Below, piece by piece: positions 39,087 to 49,208 of a stretch of 64,000 nucleotides of DNA. The notes beneath the pieces were generated by a model. The model was not told the DNA's origin and did not search any database. It saw nothing but the letters and a program-made list of their open reading frames with translations. Source of the stretch: Castellaniella sp. S9 (GTDB lineage Bacteria > Pseudomonadota > Gammaproteobacteria > Burkholderiales > Burkholderiaceae_B); NCBI RefSeq assembly GCF_027257175.1, contig NZ_JAPFGD010000005.1:124001-188000 (forward strand), in the 5' to 3' direction. The stretch's first letter is position 1. Each line of letters opens with the position of its first letter. The position numbers and the translations under genes were made by a program.

Positions 39087-40313
39087 ATGGCGACCAAGAA
39101 CACCTCCAATGCCCGGAAAACCCCGGCCCGCAAGGCCGCGGTGCCGCAGACGCCCGCCGCCCAGGCCGATGCCCCCGCCGGGCCAAAGCCCAAGAAATCG
39201 GTGGCCCTGTCGGGCGTCGTCGCCGGCAACACCGCGCTGTGCACGGTGGGCCGCAGCGGCAACGACCTGCACTATCGCGGTTACGACATCCTGGATATCG
39301 CCGACACCTGCGAATTCGAGGAAGTCGCCCACCTGCTGATCCACGGCAAGCTGCCGACCAGGGCCGAACTCAAGGCCTACAAGGAAAAGCTGCGCCGCCT
39401 GCGCGGCCTGCCCGCCCAGGTCCAGGTCGCCCTCGAGGCGCTGCCCGCCGCCAGCCACCCGATGGACGTCATGCGCACGGCCGCCTCGGTGATGGGCTGC
39501 GTGCTGCCCGAAAAGGACGACCACAACCTCGCCGATGCGCACGACATCGCCGACCGCCTGATGGCGGGCCTGGGCTCGGCCCTGCTGTACTGGTACCACT
39601 ACAGCCACAACGGCCGCGTCATCGACGTCCAGACCGACGACGACAGCATCGGCGGACATTTCCTGCATCTGCTGCACGGCGAAACCCCCAGCGACGACTG
39701 GGTGCGCGCCATGCATACGTCGCTGATCCTGTATGCCGAGCACGAGTTCAACGCCTCGACCTTCACCGGCCGGGTGATCGCGGGCACCGGCTCGGACATG
39801 TACTCGGCCATCACTGGCGCGATCGGCGCGCTGCGCGGCCCCAAGCACGGCGGCGCCAACGAGGTCGCCTTCGAGATTCAAAAACGCTACGACGATCCCG
39901 ACGAGGCCGAGGCCGACATCCGCCGCCGCGTCGAGGCCAAGGAGGTCATCATCGGCTTCGGGCACCCGGTCTATACGGTCTCCGACCCGCGCAACAAAGT
40001 CATCAAGGAAGTCGCCCGAAAACTGTCCAAGAAGGCCGGCTCGACCAAGATGTATGACATCGCCGAGCGCCTGGAATCGGTGATGTGGGAGGTCAAGCGC
40101 ATGTTCCCGAACCTGGACTGGTTCTCGGCCGTGTCCTACCACATGATGGGCGTGCCCACCGCCATGTTCACGCCGCTGTTCGTGATCGCGCGCACCGCCG
40201 GCTGGTCGGCGCACATCATCGAGCAGCGCATCGACAACAAGATCATCCGCCCGACGGCCAACTACGTCGGCCCCGAGGACCGCAAGTTCCTCCCCATCGA
40301 AAAGCGCAAATAA
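39087..40313 (+). CDS. prpC: 2-methylcitrate synthase with Ala/Lys/Pro-rich N-terminal extension
   Basis: 408 residues against about 375-390 for typical PrpC. Condenses propionyl-CoA with oxaloacetate. The enzyme proper begins near residue 38 ([19 protein letters not shown]), preceded by a low-complexity Ala/Lys/Pro/Thr segment of about 37 residues. Catalytic motifs: [51 protein letters not shown] precedes the ATG, so the extension is probably translated; the basic tail does not look like a signal peptide. Confidence 0.95.
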   Translation: MATKNTSNARKTPARKAAVPQTPAAQADAPAGPKPKKSVALSGVVAGNTALCTVGRSGNDLHYRGYDILDIADTCEFEEVAHLLIHGKLPTRAELKAYKEKLRRLRGLPAQVQVALEALPAASHPMDVMRTAASVMGCVLPEKDDHNLADAHDIADRLMAGLGSALLYWYHYSHNGRVIDVQTDDDSIGGHFLHLLHGETPSDDWVRAMHTSLILYAEHEFNASTFTGRVIAGTGSDMYSAITGAIGALRGPKHGGANEVAFEIQKRYDDPDEAEADIRRRVEAKEVIIGFGHPVYTVSDPRNKVIKEVARKLSKKAGSTKMYDIAERLESVMWEVKRMFPNLDWFSAVSYHMMGVPTAMFTPLFVIARTAGWSAHIIEQRIDNKIIRPTANYVGPEDRKFLPIEKRK

Positions 40314-40338
40314 GCCGCAACCTCTTTCAGGAAACCCC

Positions 40339-41790
40339 ATGTCTGCGACTATTTCCAACGTGCGTCCCCAGCCCGACCAGGTCCTGGTGGACATCGTCGA
40401 TTATGTGCTGGATTACCAGATCGACAGCGCGCTCGCGCTCGAGACCGCGCGCAATTGCCTCATCGACACCCTGGGCTGCGGCCTCGAGGCGCTCGAATAC
40501 CCCGCCTGCCGCAAGCTGCTGGGACCCATCGTGCCGGGCACCGTGGTGCCCAACGGCGCCAAGGTCCCCGGCACCCAGTTCCAGCTGGACCCGGTGCAGG
40601 CCGCCTTCAACATCGGCTGCATGATCCGCTGGCTGGACTTCAACGACACCTGGCTCGCGGCCGAATGGGGCCATCCCTCGGACAACCTCGGCGGCATCCT
40701 GGCGGTGGCCGATTGGCTCTCGCGCAACGCCGTGGCCGCCGGCAAGCCGCCGCTGACCATGCGGGCCGTGCTCGAAGGCATGATCAAGGCCCACGAGATC
40801 CAGGGCTGCATCGCGCTGGAGAACTCCTTCAACAAGGTCGGGCTGGACCACGTGGTCCTGGTCAAGATCGCCTCGACGGCCGTGGTCTCGCAGATGCTCG
40901 GGCTGTCGCGCGACGAGACCATCAACGCGGTGTCCCTGGCCTGGGTCGACGGCCAGAGCCTGCGCACCTACCGCCACGCCCCCAACACCGGCAGCCGCAA
41001 GTCCTGGGCCGCGGGCGACGCGACCAGCCGCGCCGTGCGCCTGGCCCTGATCGCGCGCACCGGCGAGATGGGCTACCCTTCCGTGTTGACGGCGCCGACC
41101 TGGGGCTTCTACGACGTGCTGTTCAAGGGCCAGCCCTTCAAGTTCCAGCGGCCCTACGGCAGCTACGTGATGGAGAACGTGCTGTTCAAGATCTCCTTCC
41201 CGGCCGAATTCCACTCGCAAACCGCCGTGGAATGCGCCATGCAGATCCACGACCGCCTCGAGGCGCTGGGCAAGACCGACGCGGACATCGCCAAGATCAC
41301 CATCCGCACCCACGAGGCCTGCATCCGCATCATCGACAAGAAGGGCCCGCTGGACAACCCCGCCGACCGCGACCACTGCGTGCAGTACATGGTCGCCGTG
41401 CCGGTGATCTTCGGGCGCCTGACGGCGGCCGACTACGAGGACGGCATCGCCGCCGACCCGCGCATCGACGCGCTGCGCGACAAGATCGTCTGCGTCGAGG
41501 ATCCGGCCTTTACCGCCGATTACCACGATCCCGAAAAACGTTCCATCGCCAACGCGCTGACGGTCGAGTTCACGGACGGCACACGCCTGGACGAGATCGT
41601 CTGCGAGTACCCGATCGGCCACAAGCGCCGCCGCAAGGAAGGCATCCCGCTGCTCGAGGCCAAGTTCCGCACCAATCTCGCGCGCCAGTTCCCGGCGCGC
41701 CAGCAGCAGCGCATCCTGGACGTGTCCCTGGACCAGAAGGCGCTCGAGGCGATGCCGGTGCACGAGTACGTGGACCTGTACGTCATCTGA
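40339..41790 (+). CDS. prpD: 2-methylcitrate dehydratase
   Basis: 483 residues, full PrpD length. Dehydrates 2-methylcitrate to methylaconitate; hydration back to methylisocitrate can be done by AcnB, encoded downstream. MmgE/PrpD family features: [57 protein letters not shown] and [24 protein letters not shown] precedes the ATG; 25-base gap from prpC. Confidence 0.96.
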   Translation: MSATISNVRPQPDQVLVDIVDYVLDYQIDSALALETARNCLIDTLGCGLEALEYPACRKLLGPIVPGTVVPNGAKVPGTQFQLDPVQAAFNIGCMIRWLDFNDTWLAAEWGHPSDNLGGILAVADWLSRNAVAAGKPPLTMRAVLEGMIKAHEIQGCIALENSFNKVGLDHVVLVKIASTAVVSQMLGLSRDETINAVSLAWVDGQSLRTYRHAPNTGSRKSWAAGDATSRAVRLALIARTGEMGYPSVLTAPTWGFYDVLFKGQPFKFQRPYGSYVMENVLFKISFPAEFHSQTAVECAMQIHDRLEALGKTDADIAKITIRTHEACIRIIDKKGPLDNPADRDHCVQYMVAVPVIFGRLTAADYEDGIAADPRIDALRDKIVCVEDPAFTADYHDPEKRSIANALTVEFTDGTRLDEIVCEYPIGHKRRRKEGIPLLEAKFRTNLARQFPARQQQRILDVSLDQKALEAMPVHEYVDLYVI

Positions 41791-41870
41791 GGCCTGGGCG
41801 CGGCCGCCGGACAGGCCCCGGCACGCCGCGCCGCCCCGCATCGACACCGAACCCCAGAGAGAAGATCGCC

Positions 41871-42146
41871 ATGACACGCGCTGTACGGCACGACGAGGCC
41901 CGCCGCCGCTTCGAATGGACCGAGGAAGGCCACCTCTGCGTCATGGACTACGTCCTGGCCGACGGCGTGGCGGCCTTCACGCACACCGGGGTCCCCCGCC
42001 CCGTCGAGGGCCGGGGCATCGCCGCCGACCTGGTGCGCACCGCCCTGGAGACCGCCCGGCTGCGCGGCTGGCGCGTCCGCCCAGTCTGCTCCTACGTCGC
42101 CGCCTTCATGCGGCGGCATCCGGAATACCAGGATCTGCTGGATTGA
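41871..42146 (+). CDS. Small GNAT-like acetyltransferase (YjdJ/Acetyltransf_CG type)
   Basis: 91 residues. Matches the compact GNAT-like family: RRFEWTEEGHLCVMDYVLADGVAAFTHTGVPRPVEGRGIAADLVRTALE, with the CoA-loop G-R-G-I-A, then a C-terminal VRPVCSYVAAFMRRHPEY. Members are often single-domain proteins of unknown substrate. Lies between prpD and acnB on the same strand, so it may be carried along in the metabolic operon; substrate unknown. Confidence 0.85.
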   Translation: MTRAVRHDEARRRFEWTEEGHLCVMDYVLADGVAAFTHTGVPRPVEGRGIAADLVRTALETARLRGWRVRPVCSYVAAFMRRHPEYQDLLD

Positions 42147-42154
42147 ACACTCGT

Positions 42155-42175
42155 GTCTTATATCTTATATAAGAC
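42155..42175. promoter_or_regulatory. Predicted GntR operator upstream of acnB
   Basis: Contains TCTTATATAAGA at 42163-42174 within a 21-bp site that is the reverse complement, with one mismatch, of the site at 36975-36995. It ends two bases before the acnB -35 element, exactly as at mdh. Confidence 0.75.
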
Positions 42176-42177
42176 TG

Positions 42178-42206
42178 TTGCCTGAAATCCCGCCTCCCCG
42201 TAAAAT
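42178..42206 (+). promoter_or_regulatory. Predicted acnB promoter
   Basis: TTGCCT (42178-42183), 17-base spacer, TAAAAT (42201-42206). Both boxes are good, lie 46 bases before the ATG and directly follow the operator, so acnB probably has its own regulated promoter. Confidence 0.65.
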
Positions 42207-42251
42207 AGGGGCCGACAGAATCCCCCTGAAACTTTTCTTTAGAGCCCCGAC

Positions 42252-44837
42252 ATGCTGGATTCCTACCGCACCGAAGCCGCCGCGCGCGAAGCCATGGGCA
42301 TAGCCCCGCTTCCGCTGACCGCGCACCAGACCGCCGACCTGATCGAACTGCTGAAAAACCCGCCCGCGGGCGAGGAACAGTTCCTGCTGGACCTGTTCAC
42401 CCATCGCGTGCCGGCCGGCGTGGACGAGGCGGCCAGCGTCAAGGCGTCCTACCTGGCCGCGGTGGCCCTGGGCAAAGAGGTCTGTCCGCTGATCGACGGC
42501 AAGCACGCCACCGAACTGCTGGGCACCATGCTGGGCGGCTACAACATCAGCGCGCTGATCGAACTCCTCGACCATGCCGAACTGGCGCCCGTGGCCGCCG
42601 AGGGCCTGAAAAAGACCTTGTTGATCTTCGATGCCTTCCACGACGTCGAGGAAAAAGCCAAGGCGGGCAATGCCCACGCCCAGGCGGTGCTGCAAAGCTG
42701 GGCGGACGCCGAGTGGTTCACCAGCCGCCCCGAGGTCCCGCAAAGCCTGACCCTGACCGTGTTCAAGGTCACGGGCGAAACCAACACCGACGACCTGTCG
42801 CCCGCGCCCGACGCCTGGAGCCGGCCCGACATCCCGCTGCACGCGCTGGCCATGCTGAAGAACCCGCGCGACGGCATCGAGCCCGACGTCCCCGGCAAGG
42901 TCGGCCCCATCCAATTCCTGAACGCGCTCAAGGCCAAGGGCCACCTGGTCGCCTACGTGGGCGACGTGGTCGGCACGGGCTCCTCGCGCAAATCCGCCAC
43001 CAACTCGGTGATCTGGCACACCGGCGAGGACATCCCCTTCGTGCCCAACAAGCGCTTCGGCGGCGTCTGCCTGGGCGGCAAGATCGCGCCGATCTTCTAC
43101 AACACGATGGAGGACTCCGGCGCCCTGCCCATCGAGCTCGACGTCTCGGCCATGAACATGGGCGATGTGATCGAGCTGCGTCCCTACGAAGGCAAGGCCT
43201 TGAAGGACGGCCAGGTCATCTCCGAGTTCCAGCTCAAGTCCGACGTGCTGCTGGACGAGGTCCGCGCCGGCGGCCGCATCCCGCTGATCATCGGCCGCGG
43301 CCTGACGGCCAAGGCGCGCGCCGCGCTGGGCCTGCCGCCCACCACCCTGTTCCGCCTGCCCGAAAACCCCGTCGACAGCGGCAAGGGCTACTCGATCGCC
43401 CAGAAACTCGTCGGCCGCGCCTGCGGCCTGCCCGAGGGCCAGGGCGTGCGCCCCGGCACCTACTGCGAACCGCGCATGACCTCGGTCGGCAGCCAGGACA
43501 CCACGGGTCCCATGACCCGCGACGAGCTCAAGGACCTCGCTTGCGTGGGCTTCTCGGCCGACCTGGTGATGCAGTCCTTCTGCCACACCGCCGCCTATCC
43601 CAAGCCCGTCGACGTCAAGACCCACCACGAGCTGCCCGCCTTCATCAGCACGCGCGGCGGCGTGTCCCTGCGCCCAGGCGACGGCATCATCCACTCGTGG
43701 CTCAATCGCATGCTGCTGCCCGATACCGTGGGCACCGGCGGCGACTCGCACACGCGCTTCCCCATCGGCATCAGCTTCCCCGCCGGCTCGGGCCTCGTGG
43801 CCTTCGCCGCGGCCACCGGCGTGATGCCGCTGGACATGCCCGAATCGGTCCTGGTGCGCTTCAAGGGCGACATGCAGCCCGGCGTCACGCTGCGCGACCT
43901 GGTCAACGCCATCCCGCTGTATGCCATCAAGCAAGGCCTGCTGACGGTCGAGAAGAAAGGCAAGAAGAACGTCTTCTCGGGCCGCATCCTCGAGATCGAA
44001 GGCCTGCCCAACCTCAAGATCGAACAGGCGTTCGAACTCTCCGATGCCTCGGCCGAACGCTCGGCCGCGGCCTGCACCGTGCGCCTGAACAAGGAACCGA
44101 TCATCGAATACCTGAACAGCAACATCACGCTGCTGAAGTGGATGATCGCCAACGGCTACCAGGACGCCCGGACGCTGGCGCGCCGCATCAAGGCCATGGA
44201 GGCCTGGCTGGCCGACCCGCAGCTCGTCGAGCCCGATGCCGATGCCGACTATGCGGCGGTGATCGAGATCGACCTGGCCGACATCCACGAACCCATCGTC
44301 GCCTGCCCCAACGACCCCGACGACGTCAAGACGCTGTCGGACGTGGCCGGCACCCCCATCGACGAGGTCTTCATCGGCAGCTGCATGACCAACATCGGCC
44401 ACTTCCGCGCGGCCGCCAAGCTGCTCGAGGGCAAGCGCGACCTGCCCTCCAAGCTCTGGGTCGCCCCGCCGACCAAGATGGACGCCAGCGAATTGACCAA
44501 GGAAGGCCACTACGGCACCTTCGGCACCGCCGGCGCGCGCATGGAGATGCCGGGCTGCTCGCTGTGCATGGGCAACCAGGCGCAGGTGCGCGAAGGCGCC
44601 ACCGTGTTCTCGACCAGCACCCGCAACTTCCCCAACCGCCTGGGCAAGAACGCCAATGTGTTCCTCGGTTCGGCCGAGCTCGCCGCGATCTGCTCGCGCC
44701 TGGGCCGCATCCCGACGCGCGAGGAATACCTGGCCGACATGGGCGTGCTGTCCAAGGACGGCGACCGGATCTACCGTTACATGAACTTCGACCAGATCGA
44801 GGATTTCACGGCGGTCGCCAATACCGTCGAGGCCTGA
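42252..44837 (+). CDS. acnB: Aconitate hydratase B
   Basis: 861 residues, full AcnB length. Interconverts citrate and isocitrate, and can hydrate methylaconitate in propionate metabolism. AcnB-specific order: HEAT-like domain first (to about residue 160), swivel domain 4 ([37 protein letters not shown]), then domains 1-3 with the cluster cysteines in [14 protein letters not shown] and [14 protein letters not shown]. Expressed from its own predicted promoter with a GntR operator. Confidence 0.97.
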   Translation: MLDSYRTEAAAREAMGIAPLPLTAHQTADLIELLKNPPAGEEQFLLDLFTHRVPAGVDEAASVKASYLAAVALGKEVCPLIDGKHATELLGTMLGGYNISALIELLDHAELAPVAAEGLKKTLLIFDAFHDVEEKAKAGNAHAQAVLQSWADAEWFTSRPEVPQSLTLTVFKVTGETNTDDLSPAPDAWSRPDIPLHALAMLKNPRDGIEPDVPGKVGPIQFLNALKAKGHLVAYVGDVVGTGSSRKSATNSVIWHTGEDIPFVPNKRFGGVCLGGKIAPIFYNTMEDSGALPIELDVSAMNMGDVIELRPYEGKALKDGQVISEFQLKSDVLLDEVRAGGRIPLIIGRGLTAKARAALGLPPTTLFRLPENPVDSGKGYSIAQKLVGRACGLPEGQGVRPGTYCEPRMTSVGSQDTTGPMTRDELKDLACVGFSADLVMQSFCHTAAYPKPVDVKTHHELPAFISTRGGVSLRPGDGIIHSWLNRMLLPDTVGTGGDSHTRFPIGISFPAGSGLVAFAAATGVMPLDMPESVLVRFKGDMQPGVTLRDLVNAIPLYAIKQGLLTVEKKGKKNVFSGRILEIEGLPNLKIEQAFELSDASAERSAAACTVRLNKEPIIEYLNSNITLLKWMIANGYQDARTLARRIKAMEAWLADPQLVEPDADADYAAVIEIDLADIHEPIVACPNDPDDVKTLSDVAGTPIDEVFIGSCMTNIGHFRAAAKLLEGKRDLPSKLWVAPPTKMDASELTKEGHYGTFGTAGARMEMPGCSLCMGNQAQVREGATVFSTSTRNFPNRLGKNANVFLGSAELAAICSRLGRIPTREEYLADMGVLSKDGDRIYRYMNFDQIEDFTAVANTVEA

Positions 44838-44872
44838 CGGCACGGCCCGCCGCCCAAGGCGGGCATCCTCCC

Positions 44873-44910
44873 GGGGGGCGGGACGGTCTTCGCGGACCGT
44901 CCCGCCCCCC
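44873..44910 (+). terminator. Long GC hairpin after acnB
   Basis: A perfect 16-bp stem: left arm 44873-44888 (G6-C-G3-ACGGTC), loop TTCGCG, right arm 44895-44910, 35 bases after the acnB stop. No U-run follows, so termination may be imperfect or Rho-assisted, but a stem this long is unlikely by chance. Confidence 0.6.
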
Positions 44911-45057
44911 CGGGCCTTCCAGTCCACCCAAACACGAACGGCGGGCAGGCGGTACACTAGTACGGTGTCTCATACGCACATCGCCGCGCAGGCGCGATGT
45001 CACGGTTGCGTCCACGAGACACGACACCAGCAAGCCGCAGCCCTTCGTCCGCACGTC

Positions 45058-46263
45058 ATGGCATCCTCCTCTCGTCACGCACACCTGTCCCGCCCCTCCC
45101 GTTCCCTGATCGCCCTGGCCGACGCGCTGGCGCGCTCGGGCAGCCGCATCGAGGACGATTACTGGGAACGCCAGCTCGGCGCCCTGCTGGATCGCGCCCT
45201 GTCGGGCAAACCGGGACGCACGGTCGAGTCGGCCCTCGACCACCTCATGGATGCCCAGTCGCAGGCCTATGAGGTCCTGGTCGAACAGGCGGAAAACCGT
45301 TCGGAATCCCTGCGCCTCACCCATCAGGGCCAGGCCTGGGAGGTTCTGCTGTTTTCCGCGCCCATCCTGGCCTGGACGCGCTACAAGCTGCCCGAGGGCG
45401 GGCTGAACCCGGACCACGTCCGCGAACTGGAAGCGCTGCTGGCGGATTCGGTGGCGGCCCCGGGCGCACGGCTGGCGCTGCTGCCCGAACTGATCCGCTT
45501 CGAGCGCCTGCCGCAGTCCTTCCATGAAACCCGCGCCTGGACCCAAAGCCTCGCGCTGCGCGCCCTGGGCGGCGGCCCGGGCGCACCGATCCGCAGCGAC
45601 GCCGAGCAGCCCGACAACCTGCTGGCCGACGTGCTGTTCCTCGTGGGCATCATCGCCGTCCCCGAGGGCGAGGCCCTGTTTCGCTGGCAGGATGCCCAAG
45701 CCGAGCGGCCCGCCGAACTGCGCGAGGAATCGGCGGCCCGCTGGCGCGCCAATTGCGCACGGCTCCTGGATCCGGTCTTCACGGGCTGCCAGGTCGAATA
45801 CCTGCAGCCCGAGGCCTACTACACCAGCACCCGCCTGGCCGACCAGCGCATCCGCCCGCTGTCGCTCAAGGCCGCGGTGACCTGGCTGCAGACCGCGGGG
45901 CACATCCCGGCCAAGGATCTGCGCGCGGCCATCGTCGCCTGCGGCGAACAGGGCGTCGAGGAATACCGGGTCGGATTCTGCACTCGCGAGAACAACGACG
46001 TCATCTACGGCTGCGTCTGGCCGGCCCTCAGCCGCGAGGAGGCCCTGCCCGAGCCCAGCACCGACGACCAGATCAATGCCTGGGAGGAAATCGCCGCCTT
46101 GCTGCGCGAGGAAGGCATCCAGGACATCCGCCGCCTGCCGGGCCTGCAGGCACTGGAATTCTGCGATGATTGCGGCACTCCTTATTTCCCCAACATGCTG
46201 GGCGAGATGCAACACCCCGAGCTGCCCGAGGAAATCGACCCGGAGCCCATGCATTTCCATTGA
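45058..46263 (+). CDS. DUF2863 family protein
   Basis: 401 residues from the ATG at 45058. Matches DUF2863, a soluble family of unknown function largely confined to betaproteobacteria, by LIALADALARSGSRIEDDYWERQLGALL, QAWEVLLFSAPILAWTRYKLPEG, and the C-terminal LQALEFCDDCGTPYFPNMLGE with its CxxC. A GTG at 44965 could add 31 residues (Cys/His-rich, with no family resemblance). Neither start has a clear ribosome-binding site; the shorter form fits the family better. Acidic, no membrane segment. Confidence 0.85.
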   Translation: MASSSRHAHLSRPSRSLIALADALARSGSRIEDDYWERQLGALLDRALSGKPGRTVESALDHLMDAQSQAYEVLVEQAENRSESLRLTHQGQAWEVLLFSAPILAWTRYKLPEGGLNPDHVRELEALLADSVAAPGARLALLPELIRFERLPQSFHETRAWTQSLALRALGGGPGAPIRSDAEQPDNLLADVLFLVGIIAVPEGEALFRWQDAQAERPAELREESAARWRANCARLLDPVFTGCQVEYLQPEAYYTSTRLADQRIRPLSLKAAVTWLQTAGHIPAKDLRAAIVACGEQGVEEYRVGFCTRENNDVIYGCVWPALSREEALPEPSTDDQINAWEEIAALLREEGIQDIRRLPGLQALEFCDDCGTPYFPNMLGEMQHPELPEEIDPEPMHFH

Positions 46264-46305
46264 CGTCGCCGCATCCCGTCCATCCATGACACCCGGTTCG
46301 TGCGC

Positions 46306-47415
46306 ATGAACCCACCGGCTTTCGACCTATTCTGCCGGGTGGTCGACAATTTTGGCGACGCCGGGGTGTGCTGGCGGCTGGCGGCCCAGCTGGCGGCCGG
46401 CGGCCACGCCGTCAGGCTATGGATCGATGAACGGGCGGCACTGGCGCGCCTCGTGCCGGCGATCGATGCCGCGGCATCCGACCAGACCGTCGAAGGCGTC
46501 CGCGTCCTGCCATGGGCGCACGCCGCGGCGGCGCTGCCGCCCCGGGACGGCGTCGTCATCGAGGCCTTTGCCTGCACGCCGCCGGCCCCCTACCTGGCCG
46601 CCATGCCCGGGCGCGGCTGCCTGTGGATCAATCTCGAATACCTCAGCGCCGAGGACTGGGTGCGCGGCTGCCATGGCCTGCCCTCGCCGCAGGCCAACGG
46701 GGTCCCCAAGCATTTCTTTTTTCCCGGCTTCGTCCCCGGCACCGGCGGCCTGCTGCGCGAGCCCGGCCTGGTCGCCCGGCGCGAGGCCGCGCAGTCGATC
46801 CCGCGCCGGCAGCGCCTGCGCGAATTGACCGGGCGGGATTTCGGCGCCCTGGCCGACGAGGCGCGGGTGGTCCTGCTGTTCTGCTATCCGCACGCCCCGC
46901 TGGCGGGACTGCAGCGCGCGCTCGCCGCCGATCCGCGCCCCACCCTGCTGTTGGCGCCGGGCGCCGTGCCCGCCGGATTGACCGGCGAGGGCGCCCTGCA
47001 GGTCCATGCCATCCCCTTCACGCCCCAGCGGCGATTCGACGAATTGCTGTGGTGCTGCGACCTGAACCTCGTGCGCGGCGAGGATTCGCTGGTCCGCGCC
47101 CTGTGGGCGGGCGTCCCGCTGCTCTGGCACATCTATCCCCAGACCGGGGACACGCACCTCGACAAGCTGGAGGCCTGGCTGGCGCTTGCCGCCCTGCCGC
47201 CACCCGCGGCCGAGGCGGTGCGGGCATGGAACGGCCCAGACGCCTCGGCGCTGGCACAAGCCCTGGCGCAGGCCCTCGAGGCGCCGGCCTGCGACGCCTG
47301 GCGCCGGCGCAGCCGGCAATGGTCCGACGCGCTGTCCGAGGCGCCCGACCTGGCCGCAAACCTGCTGGCGTTTTGCATGCGGCATCGCCAAAGCGTTAAA
47401 ATAGAAAGTTATTGA
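46306..47415 (+). CDS. earP: EarP, elongation factor P arginine rhamnosyltransferase
   Basis: 369 residues. Transfers rhamnose from dTDP-beta-L-rhamnose to Arg32 of EF-P. GT-B-like protein recognised by [21 protein letters not shown] at the N-terminus (the NFGD motif holds the catalytic Asp), [27 protein letters not shown] and the donor-site [25 protein letters not shown]. Immediately upstream of efp, the usual EarP-efp pairing. A GTG two codons earlier (46300) is an alternative start. Confidence 0.95.
   Translation: MNPPAFDLFCRVVDNFGDAGVCWRLAAQLAAGGHAVRLWIDERAALARLVPAIDAAASDQTVEGVRVLPWAHAAAALPPRDGVVIEAFACTPPAPYLAAMPGRGCLWINLEYLSAEDWVRGCHGLPSPQANGVPKHFFFPGFVPGTGGLLREPGLVARREAAQSIPRRQRLRELTGRDFGALADEARVVLLFCYPHAPLAGLQRALAADPRPTLLLAPGAVPAGLTGEGALQVHAIPFTPQRRFDELLWCCDLNLVRGEDSLVRALWAGVPLLWHIYPQTGDTHLDKLEAWLALAALPPPAAEAVRAWNGPDASALAQALAQALEAPACDAWRRRSRQWSDALSEAPDLAANLLAFCMRHRQSVKIESY
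47373..47402 (+). promoter_or_regulatory. Predicted efp promoter inside the end of earP
   Basis: TTGCAT (47373-47378), 18-base spacer, TAAAAT (47397-47402). AT-rich sequence continues to the efp leader. It would let efp be expressed more strongly than earP. Confidence 0.5.
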
Positions 47416-47471
47416 TTTTTCAGCTTTGCTCCGGACCCCACGGGGCAGAACACCCCGGAGCCACTTCCTTT

Positions 47472-48029
47472 ATGAAAACCGCACAAGAATTGCGCGTGGG
47501 CAACGTCATCATGGTCGGCAACGACCCCCTGGTCGTCCAGAAGGCCGAATACAACAAGTCGGGGCGCAACGCCGCCGTCGTCAAGCTCAAGTTCAAGAAC
47601 CTGCTGTCGGGCACCGCCAGCGAGGCCGTCTACAAGGCCGATGAAAAATTCGAACTCGTCGTGCTCGAGAACAAGGAATGCACCTATTCCTATTTCGCCG
47701 ACCCGATGTACGTCTTCATGGATGAGGAGTACAACCAGCACGAGGTCGAGGCCGACAGCATGGGCGACGCCCTCAACTACCTCGAGGAAGGCATGACCGT
47801 CGCGGTGGTCTTCTACGAAGGCCGCGCGATCTCGGTCGAACTGCCGACCATCATCGTGCGCGAGATCGCCTACACCGAGCCGGCCGTCAAGGGCGACACC
47901 TCGGGCAAGGTCCTCAAGCCCGCCAAGATCAACACGGGCTACGAGCTCGCCGTCCCGCTGTTTTGCAACATCGGCGACAAGATCGAGATCGACACGCGCA
48001 CCAACGAGTACCGCAGCCGCGTGATGTGA
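47472..48029 (+). CDS. efp: Elongation factor P (arginine-32 type)
   Basis: 185 residues. EF-P relieves ribosome stalling at polyproline. The modification loop reads [11 protein letters not shown], with Arg at position 32 from the chosen ATG: the rhamnosylated class rather than the lysylated (Lys34) class. The upstream earP supplies the modifying enzyme. Start at 47472 chosen because [13 protein letters not shown] is the canonical N-terminus; the open frame to 47412 adds 20 residues with no family match. A strong terminator follows. Confidence 0.97.
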   Translation: MKTAQELRVGNVIMVGNDPLVVQKAEYNKSGRNAAVVKLKFKNLLSGTASEAVYKADEKFELVVLENKECTYSYFADPMYVFMDEEYNQHEVEADSMGDALNYLEEGMTVAVVFYEGRAISVELPTIIVREIAYTEPAVKGDTSGKVLKPAKINTGYELAVPLFCNIGDKIEIDTRTNEYRSRVM

Positions 48030-48044
48030 TCCGGTCGGGATGCG

Positions 48045-48073
48045 AAAAAGCCAGGCGATGCCTGGCTTTTTTC
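48045..48073. terminator. Bidirectional rho-independent terminator between efp and DUF1178
   Basis: AAAAAGCCAGGC-GATG-type hairpin: stem AGCCAGGC (48049-48056) with GCCTGGCT (48060-48067), flanked by an A-run before and a T-run after, so it works for efp (+) and the converging DUF1178 gene (-). Confidence 0.9.
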
Positions 48074-48093
48074 ATGGCCGCGCAACCGCAAGA

Positions 48094-48570
48094 CTACTGC
48101 AGGCGGTCGTCGTCGAGGATATCGGGAATCGGCATGATCGAAATGCCGTCCTCGACCAATGACTGGCATTCCTCGGCGGTGGCCGTGCCGCGGATCGCGC
48201 GATGCTCGATCTCGCCCTCGTGCATGCGCCGCGCCTCGTCGGCGAAACGCGCCCCGACGTTGTCGGACTGGCTGACGATCCGGCGGATGTGGCGCAGCAC
48301 CTCGGCCTGCAGGTGGGCGAGCTGCCCGTCCGAGGGCGCCATGACCGACGCGCGGCCGGCGGGCACCGATGGGGCGTCCTCGCGCTGGGCCTTCAGGTGG
48401 CTGACGTTCAGGTGAGGCGCCGAGACGCGCCGGGTGATCTGCGCGCTTTGGCAGACGGGACAGCGGACCAGCCCCCGCGAGGCCTGGTCCTCATAGCTTT
48501 CCAGCGAGGCGAACCAGCCTTCGAAGAGATGATCGTGCTCGCACGAGAGGTCGAATACTTTGAGTGCCAT
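48094..48570 (-). CDS. DUF1178 family protein
   Basis: 158 residues. Begins MALKVFDLSCEHDHLFEGWFAS, with C-terminal features of DUF1178, a widespread proteobacterial family of unknown function. A CPVCQ motif near residue 37, together with Cys10, suggests a small zinc-binding N-terminal domain; the rest is helical and acidic (HRAIRGTATAEECQSLVEDGI). Downstream of, and two bases from, the nuclease gene on the same strand. Confidence 0.9.
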   Translation of the reverse strand: MALKVFDLSCEHDHLFEGWFASLESYEDQASRGLVRCPVCQSAQITRRVSAPHLNVSHLKAQREDAPSVPAGRASVMAPSDGQLAHLQAEVLRHIRRIVSQSDNVGARFADEARRMHEGEIEHRAIRGTATAEECQSLVEDGISIMPIPDILDDDRLQ

Positions 48571-48572
48571 GG

Positions 48573-49193
48573 TCAGCAGATGGGGGCGGCGTTGCCGGAT
48601 TCAAGGGCCGCCCAGCAGCGCCAGCGCCACTCCCAGGGGGCGATTGCGCCGGGCTGGGCCCACAGCCCCAGGCGTCGGTCGCGGGCATGATCCTGCAGCC
48701 CGGGCAGGTCCGGATCACGCATGTACTTGCCGCCGCCCTGCATATTGGCCCAGGCCATGCCGGCGGCCACCATGCGGCGATTGGCGGTCTCGCCCTCGCC
48801 CAGCGGCAGGTCGCAGACATGCCGCCGATAGCGGTCGCGCTCGTAGCAGGCCAGCGTGTACGTACCGCCGGCGATCAGGCCGGCCAGCGCCTTGCGCGCG
48901 GCCTGGCCGAAGGGCTGTCCGGGGCGTTCGCGCCCGTGCGAGGTCTCGGGCGCATCGATGCTGGCCAGGCGGATGCGCTCGCGATTGCGGCCGACGAGCA
49001 GGGTCAGGGTGTCACCGTCGGCCACGTCGACCACGCGCCCGGCGAGCGCGTAGGTGCCTGCGGACGGCGCGTCCTCGGCGCCCAGCCCGAAGGCCGCCGC
49101 GCCCAGGCCGGCGGCGAGGCCCGCGGCCAGCAACCATCCGGCGGTCCCGCGGCGAATGCGCCGCCAGGCGGCGGCCCTGCGCCGTCCATCCAT
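48573..49193 (-). CDS. Thermonuclease-like (SNase family) nuclease with N-terminal anchor
   Basis: 206 residues. N-terminal hydrophobic segment (WLLAAGLAAGLGAAAFGLG) then a staphylococcal-nuclease fold: GRVVDVADGDTLTLLV, ERIRLASIDAPETSHG with the catalytic Arg and Asp/Glu pattern, and a second Arg in RDRYRRHVCDLPLG. Probably an exported or membrane-tethered DNase/RNase. The start at 49193 has GGAG nine bases upstream; an ATG at 49208, abutting the stop of the upstream acyl-CoA dehydrogenase, adds five residues and is possible. Confidence 0.85.
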   Translation of the reverse strand: MDGRRRAAAWRRIRRGTAGWLLAAGLAAGLGAAAFGLGAEDAPSAGTYALAGRVVDVADGDTLTLLVGRNRERIRLASIDAPETSHGRERPGQPFGQAARKALAGLIAGGTYTLACYERDRYRRHVCDLPLGEGETANRRMVAAGMAWANMQGGGKYMRDPDLPGLQDHARDRRLGLWAQPGAIAPWEWRWRCWAALESGNAAPIC

Positions 49194-49208
49194 AAAGTAG
49201 TGCTCCAT

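Noticed and set aside
42165-44957. 930-codon minus-strand frame opposite acnB
   Set aside because: Antisense shadow; no domain, and acnB is complete on the other strand.
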